DNA of 7,010 nucleotides, from positions 1 to 7,010 of the forward strand of contig JAAAOL010000256.1 of the NCBI GenBank assembly GCA_009908885.1, given 5' to 3'. A program made the translations under genes and the position numbers. The DNA comes from Bacteroidota bacterium. GTDB taxonomy: Bacteria; Bacteroidota; Rhodothermia; Rhodothermales; JAAAOL01. The notes beneath the pieces are model-generated. The model searched no databases, was not told the DNA's origin, and was given only the letters and a program-made list of their open reading frames with translations. Positions 1-5,536 of this stretch are shown here, piece by piece (position 1 is the stretch's first letter; each line of letters starts with the position of its first letter).

Positions 1-567
1 GCCGTGGTGGCTACCATGTTTCTGCTCGTGGCCCTGGAGGTGCTTCCGCTGGTGACCGCGGCCTTCGCTGCGGCCATCGTCATGGTGGTGAGCCGTTGCG
101 TGACCGGCACGGAGGCGCGGCGTTCGGTCAACCTGCAGGTGCTCATCATCATCGCGGCGGCCCTCGGCATCGGGCAGGCGTTCGTCCGCACCGGCCTGGC
201 CGATGCGCTGGCGCAGGGCATCCTGGCCGCCTCGGCCAGCCTGGGCGTCATCGCCGTCCTGGCGCTGCTCTACGTGGTGACCAACGTGCTGACCGAGATC
301 GTCGCCAATGCGGCGGCGGCGGCCCTCATGCTGCCCATCGCCCTCTCCACGGCGGCGACGCTCGGCATCGACCCCAAAGCGCTGGCGGTGATCGTCACCA
401 TCGGCGCGGCGGCCAGCTTCGTCACCCCCATCGGGTATCAGACCAACCTGATGGTGATGGCGGCCGGTAGCTATCGCTTTCGCGACTACGTCAAGGTCGG
501 CGCCCCCGCGAGCCTGCTCGTCATGATCGTCTCCGTGACGGTGACCTACCTGGTCTGGATCCAATAG
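1..567 (+). CDS. SLC13-family (sulfate-type) permease, C-terminal part
   Basis: This is the C-terminal 188 residues of an integral membrane anion transporter; the start lies before the window and the frame is open at base 1. Hydrophobic segments fall roughly at visible residues 5-31, 47-65, 80-95, 100-118, 127-145 and 168-187. Two stretches are typical of SLC13/DASS permeases: a polar TNVLTEIVANAAAAALMLPI segment near residues 94-113, and SFVTPIGYQTNLMV near 139-152. In this family these form the second re-entrant substrate/sodium-binding half. Bacterial relatives often carry TrkA-C domains in the middle of the protein, but that part is not in view. The substrate cannot be read directly. Sulfate is inferred because the next gene, 50 bases downstream, activates sulfate. 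Other SLC13 substrates (dicarboxylates, phosphate) are less likely here. Family confidence is high and substrate confidence moderate. Confidence 0.85.
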   Translation, partial: AVVATMFLLVALEVLPLVTAAFAAAIVMVVSRCVTGTEARRSVNLQVLIIIAAALGIGQAFVRTGLADALAQGILAASASLGVIAVLALLYVVTNVLTEIVANAAAAALMLPIALSTAATLGIDPKALAVIVTIGAAASFVTPIGYQTNLMVMAAGSYRFRDYVKVGAPASLLVMIVSVTVTYLVWIQ

Positions 568-617
568 CATCGACACCTACGCTTTTTTCTCTCGACCCGA
601 ACACACCCAACATCGAC

Positions 618-2354
618 ATGTCTACGATGCCTACCACCCTCATCGAGCCGCACGGCGGCGCCCTCTGCGACCTGATGGTTTCCGGCGAGGAGGCCGAGGG
701 GCTCAAAGAGACCGCCCGCGACCTGCCGTCCGTCACCCTCACAGATCGCCAACTGTGCGACCTGGAACTGCTGCTGGGCGGGGGGTTCTCCCCCTTGCGC
801 GGCTTCCTGAACAAGGACGACTACGAAAGCGTCCTGGACGAGATGCGCCTTACGAGCGGCGTCCTCTGGCCCATGCCCATCACGCTGGACGTCGCGAAGG
901 AGCTGGCGGAGGCTCTCTCGGAAGGGCAGCAGGTGGCTCTTCGCGAAAAGACCGGGCTGCTCCTGGCCGTGCTCACCGTGAGCGACGTGTGGGAGGTCGA
1001 CAAGGCGCGGGAGGCCGAGCAGGTCTTCGGCACCACCAGCACCGAGCACCCGGCGGTGGCCTACCTCATGGAGGAGGCCGGTGACTACTACGTCGGCGGC
1101 ACCCTGAAGGGCGTGCAGCGCCCGCCGCACTACGACTTCGAGGCACTGCGCCGGACGCCCGCACAGGTCCGCGGCATGTTCGAGGCACAGGGCTGGGACC
1201 AGGTCGTGGCCTTCCAGACGCGCAACCCGATGCACCGGGCGCACAAAGAGCTGACCGACCGCGCCGCGCAGGATGTGGGCGGCCACCTGCTCATCCACCC
1301 CGTCGTCGGCATGACCAAGCCGGGCGACATCGACTACTTCACCCGCGTCCGCTGCTACCAGAAGCTGCTCAAGTACTATCCGGAGGGCGAGGCCACGATC
1401 AGCCTCCTGCCGCTGGCGATGCGCATGGGCGGCCCGCGCGAGGCTCTGTGGCACGCCATCATCCGCAAGAACTACGGGTGCACCCACTTCATCGTCGGGC
1501 GCGACCACGCCGGGCCCGGCTCCATGAGCGACGGCACGCCGTTCTACGGGCCGTACGAGGCGCAGGAGCTGGTGCTGAAGCATCAGGACGAGCTGGGCAT
1601 TCAGCTCGTGCCGTTTCGGCTGATGGTCTACGTGCCCGAGCACGACGCCTACGAGCCCATCGACGAGGTGCAGGAAGAGGGACTCGAGTTCGAGATGATC
1701 TCCGGGACGCAGCTGCGCGCCATGCTGAACGCGGGCGAGCAGATTCCCGCCTGGTTCTCTTACCCGGACGTGGTGGCCGAACTGCGCCGGTCCTATCCCG
1801 CCCGCGCCGAACAGGGCCTGACGGTCTTCTTTACCGGCCTCTCGGGATCGGGCAAGTCATCGATCGCCAATGCGCTGTCGACCAAAATTCTGGAGCAGAC
1901 GGGACGACAGGTGACGCTCCTCGACGGCGACATCGTGCGCACCCACCTCAGCAAGGGGCTCGGCTTCTCGAAGGAGGACCGCTCCACGAACGTGCAGCGC
2001 ATCGGCTACGTGGCGAGCGAAATAACGCGCCACGGCGGCGTCGCCGTCTGCGCGCCCATCGCCCCCTACACGGCGGACCGCCAGGCCAATCGTGAGCTCA
2101 TCAGCGAGCAGGGCGGCTACGTCGAAGTCTTCGTCGATGCTCCGCTGGAGGTCTGCGAGGCCCGCGACGTGAAGGGGCTCTACGCGAAGGCCCGGGCTGG
2201 CATCATCAAGGACTTCACCGGCATCGACGATCCCTACCAGGCGCCCGAGAACCCGGAGGTCGTCTGCAAGACCGCCGACGAGACCATCGAGGAAAGCACC
2301 GACAAGGTCTTGGCGGCGCTACGCGAGATGGGCTTTCTGCCGCAGGAGGCGTAG
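618..2354 (+). CDS. sat-cysC: Bifunctional sulfate adenylyltransferase / adenylylsulfate kinase
   Basis: This cytoplasmic enzyme would carry out both steps of sulfate activation: ATP plus sulfate to APS, then APS plus ATP to PAPS. Residues 1 to about 165 resemble the PUA-like N-terminal domain of ATP sulfurylase. Residues 166 to about 395 are the catalytic domain, with QTRNPMHRAH at 200-209 (the HxxH pair H206/H209) and GRDHAGPG at 294-301. Residues 400-578 are APS kinase, with a complete P-loop GLSGSGKS at 407-414, DGD at 436-438 and the lid segment RDVKGLYAKAR. The intact P-loop argues for real kinase activity, unlike the degenerate allosteric domain of fungal ATP sulfurylases. The length of 578 matches bacterial fusions. 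The kinase segment at 480-485 reads PIAPYT, with Ala and Thr where E. coli CysC has Ser and Arg. The start at 618 has no clear Shine-Dalgarno; an in-frame ATG at 627 is an alternative. It is probably co-transcribed with the upstream permease. Confidence 0.96.
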   Translation: MSTMPTTLIEPHGGALCDLMVSGEEAEGLKETARDLPSVTLTDRQLCDLELLLGGGFSPLRGFLNKDDYESVLDEMRLTSGVLWPMPITLDVAKELAEALSEGQQVALREKTGLLLAVLTVSDVWEVDKAREAEQVFGTTSTEHPAVAYLMEEAGDYYVGGTLKGVQRPPHYDFEALRRTPAQVRGMFEAQGWDQVVAFQTRNPMHRAHKELTDRAAQDVGGHLLIHPVVGMTKPGDIDYFTRVRCYQKLLKYYPEGEATISLLPLAMRMGGPREALWHAIIRKNYGCTHFIVGRDHAGPGSMSDGTPFYGPYEAQELVLKHQDELGIQLVPFRLMVYVPEHDAYEPIDEVQEEGLEFEMISGTQLRAMLNAGEQIPAWFSYPDVVAELRRSYPARAEQGLTVFFTGLSGSGKSSIANALSTKILEQTGRQVTLLDGDIVRTHLSKGLGFSKEDRSTNVQRIGYVASEITRHGGVAVCAPIAPYTADRQANRELISEQGGYVEVFVDAPLEVCEARDVKGLYAKARAGIIKDFTGIDDPYQAPENPEVVCKTADETIEESTDKVLAALREMGFLPQEA

Positions 2355-2468
2355 GAAGCCGTGCGCCGGGCGTGGGAGGGAGATTCGGGTCTTCCGTCCT
2401 GCGTCCGTGTGCGCCGCAATCGAATCGGTTCCGGCAGCGTGTAGGATATCACCCTGTTTATCAACGCG

Positions 2469-2543
2469 TTACCGGGACATGATTTGTGGCGCGCTCGGCT
2501 TGACGTAGAGCCCTTCTTCCTCTATTTTGACGCCGGTTTTCAT
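2469..2543 (-). CDS. Small unrecognised 24-residue protein, strong ribosome site
   Basis: This ATG-to-TAA frame is read on the - strand. The peptide begins MKTGVKIEEEGLYVK and ends PSAPQIMSR. It has an acidic patch (EEE at residues 8-10), no Cys and no membrane segment. The case for translation rests on a perfect AAGGAGGT octamer four bases before the ATG, the best ribosome site in the window, in an otherwise gene-free stretch. I do not recognise the product. The YVKP at 13-16 faintly recalls the YxxP leader motif of some ribosomally made, modified peptides, but only two residues match and no processing enzyme is present. It runs convergent to sat-cysC and divergent from the polysaccharide operon. 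A chance frame cannot be excluded, because it is only 25 codons long. Confidence 0.42.
   Translation of the reverse strand: MKTGVKIEEEGLYVKPSAPQIMSR
2500..2528 (+). promoter_or_regulatory. Candidate sigma70-type promoter for the polysaccharide operon
   Basis: TTGACG at 2500-2505 is followed after 17 bases by TATTTT at 2523-2528. These match the -35 consensus at five of six positions and the -10 consensus at four of six, with ideal spacing, in a locally AT-rich patch of a GC-rich window. Transcription would start near 2535 and give a leader of about 215 bases before the NusG-like gene. The pair lies inside the small - strand frame, so both may not be real. Confidence 0.35.
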
Positions 2544-2544
2544 A

Positions 2545-2567
2545 AGCACCTCCTTCAAGAGGTCGCT
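2545..2567 (-). promoter_or_regulatory. Hairpin covering the small ORF's ribosome site
   Basis: On the - strand the order is AGC, one bulged G, ACCTC, loop TTGAAG, GAGGT, GCT. The five-base stem ACCTC/GAGGT plus the three-base extension AGC/GCT pairs five bases of the Shine-Dalgarno octamer and ends one base before the ATG. Such a hairpin would be expected to lower translation until it melts or is opened. The pairing is seen directly; the regulatory role is inferred. The same bases would also fold on the + strand as part of the NusG-like gene's leader. Confidence 0.35.
2548..2555 (-). promoter_or_regulatory. Perfect Shine-Dalgarno for the - strand small ORF
   Basis: The - strand reads AAGGAGGT, then four bases (GCTT), then ATG. 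This is full complementarity to the usual 16S rRNA 3' tail, at good spacing. Most genes in this window have no recognisable Shine-Dalgarno; the ABC permease is the exception. That makes this site stand out and is the main reason for calling the small frame. Confidence 0.5.
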
Positions 2568-2751
2568 TCAATGAGGCTCCGGATCCGGGGCGGGCACCCT
2601 CGGGCACAGACCGTGCTACCGGGGTCTCCACACTGCGAAGTAGCCTGCCCAGGTAGAACCGTCGGCGCATGTTTCTCGCGAGGCATGTAACTGACGTGGC
2701 GGAGCCGCGCCGCGCTTGTACGTCGAACCCTCCCCGCAGTACATCGAGCCT

Positions 2752-3288
2752 ATGAGTCAGCTGACCCATCGTCCTCCTCAGCACTGGCGTGTCTTCTACA
2801 CGATGGCGCGCGCCGAAAAGAAGTGCGAGACGCTCCTGCAGGACCGCGAGATCGACGTGTTTCTGCCGAAGGTGACGACGTTGCGGAAATGGAAGGACCG
2901 CAAGAAAAAGGTCACCGAGCCGCTGTTTCGCAACTACATCTTCGCCCACGTCGACGAGGCTGAGCGGCTCCGCGTGTTGCGCACGCGCGGCATCGTCCGC
3001 TGCGTGGCGTTCAACGGGCAGCCGGCCATCGTCGATGACGAGACCATCGAGCAACTCCAGATCGCCCAACAAGCCCCCGAGCGCGTTTCGCTCGCGGATT
3101 TCTTTATGCCCAAAGTCGGAGAAGAAGTCGTCGTGACCCGCCCCCCGCTGCAGGGGTTGTGCGGATACGTCCTCGAACGTCGCGGTCAGATGGATATTCT
3201 GATCCAGGTCGAAGCCATCCGGCAGTCGGTCCGCGTGCAGGTGCCCGTCGACTGGGTCGAGCGCCGCCGCCGTCCCCACGCGGCGTAG
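2752..3288 (+). CDS. NusG-like (UpxY-type) transcription antiterminator
   Basis: This is a 178-residue specialised NusG/RfaH paralogue. It would bind the elongating RNA polymerase and suppress premature termination in the long polysaccharide operon it leads. Residues 11-107 form the NGN domain: HWRVFYTMARAEKKCETLLQ at the start, a basic stretch KWKDRKKK (47-53 region), and EPLFRNYIFAHVD near 56-68, the phrase typical of this family. Residues 120-168 form a KOW-type domain (VGEEVVVTRPPLQGLCGYVLE, then VEAIRQSVRVQVP). The start chosen is ATG 2752, because it begins just before the NGN domain. A TTG at 2716 would add 12 residues without adding domain sequence. No Shine-Dalgarno is visible at either start. 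Position at the head of nucleotide-sugar and export genes, with a long leader, is the usual UpxY arrangement in Bacteroidota. The housekeeping nusG is unlikely, because that gene normally sits next to secE and ribosomal protein genes. Confidence 0.9.
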   Translation: MSQLTHRPPQHWRVFYTMARAEKKCETLLQDREIDVFLPKVTTLRKWKDRKKKVTEPLFRNYIFAHVDEAERLRVLRTRGIVRCVAFNGQPAIVDDETIEQLQIAQQAPERVSLADFFMPKVGEEVVVTRPPLQGLCGYVLERRGQMDILIQVEAIRQSVRVQVPVDWVERRRRPHAA

Positions 3289-3330
3289 CCGAGTCTCCCG
3301 GGCCATCGTCGCACTGAAGTAGCGTATCGC

Positions 3331-4641
3331 ATGCCGACCGTACGAGATGATTTGATGGCCCGCTTCGCCGACCGCTCTGCGCGCGTCGGCATCGTCGGGC
3401 TGGGCTACGTAGGCTTGCCGCTCGCCACCGTCTTCGCCGAAGCGGGGTTTTCTGTCGTCGGCTTCGACGTGGACGGGCGCAAGGTGCGCATGCTCAACGA
3501 GGGCGCGTCCTACATCGAAGACGTGCCGACCGAGCAGGTGGCGCCGCTGGTGGCCGACGGCCGTCTCCGCGCGACGGCCGACTTCGCCGAACTGGAGGCG
3601 TGCGATGCCGTCTCCATCTGCGTGCCGACGCCGCTGCGCAAGACGCGCGACCCGGACATCTCCTACATCATGCAGGCGACCGAGGAGATCGCCCGGCACC
3701 TGCATCCGGGCATGCTCATCGTGCTGGAGAGCACGACGTATCCGGGTACGACGAGCGAGATCATCATCCCGCGCCTGAAGCGCAACGGCGACGACCTCAC
3801 CATCGGTGAGGATTTCTTCGTATGCTTCTCACCCGAGCGCGTCGATCCCGGCCGCGAGGACTGGACGACGAAAAACACGCCTAAGGTGATGGGCGGCGCG
3901 ACCACGGCCTGCCTGGAAGCGGGCGCGGCGCTCTACGGGCAGGTGATCGACACCGTCGTGCCGGTCTCGTCGACCGAGTCGGCCGAGATGGTCAAGCTCC
4001 TGGAGAACACGTTCCGGGCCGTCAACATCGGGCTCGTGAACGAAGTGCTGCTCATCTGCGACAAGCTGGGCCTCGACGCCTGGGAGATCATCGACGCGGC
4101 GGCGACCAAGCCGTTTGGCTTCATGAAGTTCACGCCGGGGCCGGGCCTCGGCGGGCACTGCATTCCCGTGGACCCGCTCTACCTGTCGTGGAAGATGAAG
4201 ACGCTCAACTATACGGCGCGCTTCATCGAGCTGGCGAGCGAGGTCAACACGTCGATGCCGCGCTACTGGACGCAGCAGGTGCAGGACGCCCTGAACGAGC
4301 ACGGCAAGGCGCTCAACGGCAGCACGGTGCTCCTTCTCGGCGTAGCGTACAAGAAAGACGTGAGCGATCTGCGCGAGTCGCCCGCGCTCGACATCATGCT
4401 GCTGCTGGAGGAGAAGGGCGCGCGCGTCGCTTATCACGACCCCTACGTGCCCGCCTTTCAGCACGACGGGCTGGAGAGCACCTGCGTCCCCGACCTGGAC
4501 GCCGCGCTGGCGTCGGCAGACTGCGTCGTCATCACGACGGACCACTCCGACTACGACTGGCCGGCCATCCGCGAGGCCGCCGCGCTCGTCGTCGACACCC
4601 GCGCCGCCCTGCGCCGCCTGGAGCCCGTCCCGGCCGAATGA
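3331..4641 (+). CDS. UDP-sugar 6-dehydrogenase (WbpA/WecC type)
   Basis: This 436-residue cytoplasmic NAD-dependent enzyme oxidises C6 of a UDP-hexose twice to give a UDP-uronic acid. The N-terminal Rossmann domain has VGIVGLGYVGLPLA at 19-32, with the glycine motif GLGYVG at 23-28. The middle domain carries LESTTYPGTTSE, FSPERVDPG and KLLENTFRAVNIGLVNE. The catalytic cysteine is C277 in PGPGLGGHCIPVDPLYLSWK. The C-terminal UDP-binding domain has LGVAYKKDVSDLRESPALDI. The wording around the active site matches the group that includes UDP-GlcNAc and UDP-ManNAc dehydrogenases better than classical UDP-glucose dehydrogenases, so UDP-GlcNAc is the favoured substrate. UDP-glucose remains possible, because the downstream epimerase looks UDP-glucuronate-specific. 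It follows the antiterminator by 42 bases, and its stop codon overlaps the next gene's ATG. Confidence 0.94.
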   Translation: MPTVRDDLMARFADRSARVGIVGLGYVGLPLATVFAEAGFSVVGFDVDGRKVRMLNEGASYIEDVPTEQVAPLVADGRLRATADFAELEACDAVSICVPTPLRKTRDPDISYIMQATEEIARHLHPGMLIVLESTTYPGTTSEIIIPRLKRNGDDLTIGEDFFVCFSPERVDPGREDWTTKNTPKVMGGATTACLEAGAALYGQVIDTVVPVSSTESAEMVKLLENTFRAVNIGLVNEVLLICDKLGLDAWEIIDAAATKPFGFMKFTPGPGLGGHCIPVDPLYLSWKMKTLNYTARFIELASEVNTSMPRYWTQQVQDALNEHGKALNGSTVLLLGVAYKKDVSDLRESPALDIMLLLEEKGARVAYHDPYVPAFQHDGLESTCVPDLDAALASADCVVITTDHSDYDWPAIREAAALVVDTRAALRRLEPVPAE

Positions 4642-5054
4642 GCGCACGTCGCGCCTTGTCCGAGGAGCAGCTAGACCGGCTGGCCGCAGTCTTCGCGGCG
4701 CACCCGGAGGTGCGTGCGGCGTACCTCTTCGGCTCAGCGGCAGAAGGGCGGCTGCGACCAGGCAGTGACGTCGACATTGGCATCTTCACGGGCGATGTGC
4801 CCTACCCGAAGCTGGAGCTACTCACCGACCTGGCGCGGCAGGGCTTCGACCGCGTCGATCTGGTGCGGCTCGACGACGCGGTGCCCGTCGTGCAGTTCGA
4901 GGCCGTCCGGCAAAACCGGCTGATCTATGCCGTAAAGGACTTCGACCGGGGGACGACGTACTCGCGCGTCATCCGTCGCTACCTCGACATTTTGCCCTAT
5001 CTCGAACGCCACCGCCGCGCTTACAAACGACGTCTGCTCGGTGATACGCCCTGA
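4638..5054 (+). CDS. mntA: MntA-type nucleotidyltransferase antitoxin
   Basis: This 138-residue minimal nucleotidyltransferase is the antitoxin partner of the next gene. In studied MntA-HepT pairs the enzyme inactivates HepT by adding AMP to a tyrosine. The signature GSx10DxD is complete: G32-S33 in YLFGSAAEGRLRPGSDVDIG, with D44 and D46 as metal ligands. D74 in FDRVDLVRLDD is the likely third acidic residue. The C-terminal helix (SRVIRRYLDILPYLERHRRA) is family-typical. The start is ATG 4638, which overlaps the dehydrogenase stop as ATGA. The frame is open further upstream, but that part lies over the dehydrogenase gene and is Arg/Ala-rich shadow sequence. The ATGA overlap suggests translational coupling to the dehydrogenase. 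The toxin frame begins 14 bases before this one ends. Confidence 0.9.
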   Translation: MSARRALSEEQLDRLAAVFAAHPEVRAAYLFGSAAEGRLRPGSDVDIGIFTGDVPYPKLELLTDLARQGFDRVDLVRLDDAVPVVQFEAVRQNRLIYAVKDFDRGTTYSRVIRRYLDILPYLERHRRAYKRRLLGDTP

Positions 5055-5454
5055 AGTCATTCGGCGCAGGCTCGCTAAGCTGGATAAATATCTGTCCTTT
5101 CTGGAGCGGGCACGACAGTACACATTCGAGGAGTTTTCCGGTGATCCCGAGCGTTACGGGAGTGCCGAGCGGTTTCTTCATCTGGCTATCGAGACGGTGC
5201 TCGACATCGGCAGTCACTGCGTCGCCGAAATGAATCTGGGCCATGTCGAGCTATATCGTGACATTCCGGCCATACTCGCGCGGGAAGGGTGGATCGATGA
5301 AGAACTCAAAGACACCTGGATGCGCATGGTCGGCTTCCGAAATATCCTGGTCCACGACTACCTTGAGGTCGACCGGCAGATCGTGTACGACGTCATCCAA
5401 CACGAGCTTGACGATCTCCGAGCGCTCCAGCGCGTCTTCACGCGTGTGCTTTAA
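5041..5454 (+). CDS. hepT: HepT-family ribonuclease toxin (DUF86/HEPN)
   Basis: This 137-residue all-helical HEPN-domain protein is the toxin of an MntA/HepT pair; known members are RNases. The active-site motif RX4HXY is intact at 100-107 (RNILVHDY: R100, H105, Y107). Y107 is the residue expected to be AMP-modified by the antitoxin. Further family phrases are RFLHLAIETVLDIGSHCVAEM and GWIDEELKDTWMRMVGF. The start is GTG 5041, inside the antitoxin gene and giving a 14-base overlap; no Shine-Dalgarno is visible. A hand count of the first 120 bases gives about 55% G+C, well below the neighbouring dehydrogenase, where I counted 63-83% in two 60-base samples. This suggests the pair was acquired separately. 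No inactivating change is seen, so it is probably functional. Confidence 0.9.
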   Translation: MIRPEVIRRRLAKLDKYLSFLERARQYTFEEFSGDPERYGSAERFLHLAIETVLDIGSHCVAEMNLGHVELYRDIPAILAREGWIDEELKDTWMRMVGFRNILVHDYLEVDRQIVYDVIQHELDDLRALQRVFTRVL

Positions 5455-5536
5455 GGATGGTGAAAGCCCTGCGATCCGCGCTTCCGGTTTGAACGCAGCG
5501 CACCTCTCGACTCTACTCTGAGCCTATCCTCCCTGC

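Larger units (their letters stand above)
2355..2751. other. Intergenic region between sulfate genes and polysaccharide operon
   Basis: These 397 bases separate sat-cysC from the NusG-like gene. Bases 2355-2468 hold nothing I can name, and no stem followed by a T-run is visible there, so no intrinsic terminator is called for sat-cysC. Bases 2469-2567 contain the - strand small frame with its ribosome site and hairpin, and also a + strand promoter-like pair. Bases 2568-2751 are GC-rich with several short inverted repeats: the palindrome CCGGATCCGG at 2579-2588, and AGACC/GGTCT at 2608-2612 and 2623-2627. If transcribed on the + strand they could form part of a structured leader for the antiterminator operon. 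I see no ops/JUMPstart-like GGCGGTAG motif. Confidence 0.6.

Noticed and set aside
583..588. T-run after the permease stop, as a possible terminator
   Set aside because: No stable GC stem precedes it, and the next gene begins only 30 bases on, which fits one operon.
546..1643. 365-codon open frame on the - strand
   Set aside because: It is the complement of the first part of sat-cysC, which carries clear motifs on the + strand; its translation is low-complexity shadow sequence.
2497..2508. YVKP in the small peptide as a lasso-peptide leader motif (YxxPxL)
   Set aside because: Only Tyr and Pro match, the following Leu is Ala, the peptide ends eight residues later with no core region, and no lasso or other RiPP enzymes are present.
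2547..2555. CACCTCCTT on the + strand, matching the anti-Shine-Dalgarno tail of 16S rRNA
   Set aside because: The match does not extend beyond nine bases, so it is not an rRNA fragment; it is simply the complement of the - strand ribosome site.
2484..2690. 68-codon + strand frame starting with TTG in the intergenic region
   Set aside because: It has no ribosome site or recognisable motif and a weak start codon, and it overlaps better-supported signals.
2461..3705. 414-codon open frame on the - strand
   Set aside because: It lies opposite the NusG-like and dehydrogenase genes, has the Arg/Asp/His/Gly-rich composition of a shadow frame in GC-rich DNA, and shows no family motif.
4188..4637. 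150-codon upstream extension of the mntA frame
   Set aside because: It overlaps the dehydrogenase in another frame and is Arg/Ala-rich. The nucleotidyltransferase domain begins at ATG 4638, which has the classic ATGA junction.
3829..4647. 272-codon open frame on the - strand
   Set aside because: It is a shadow of the dehydrogenase, with no motif or ribosome site.
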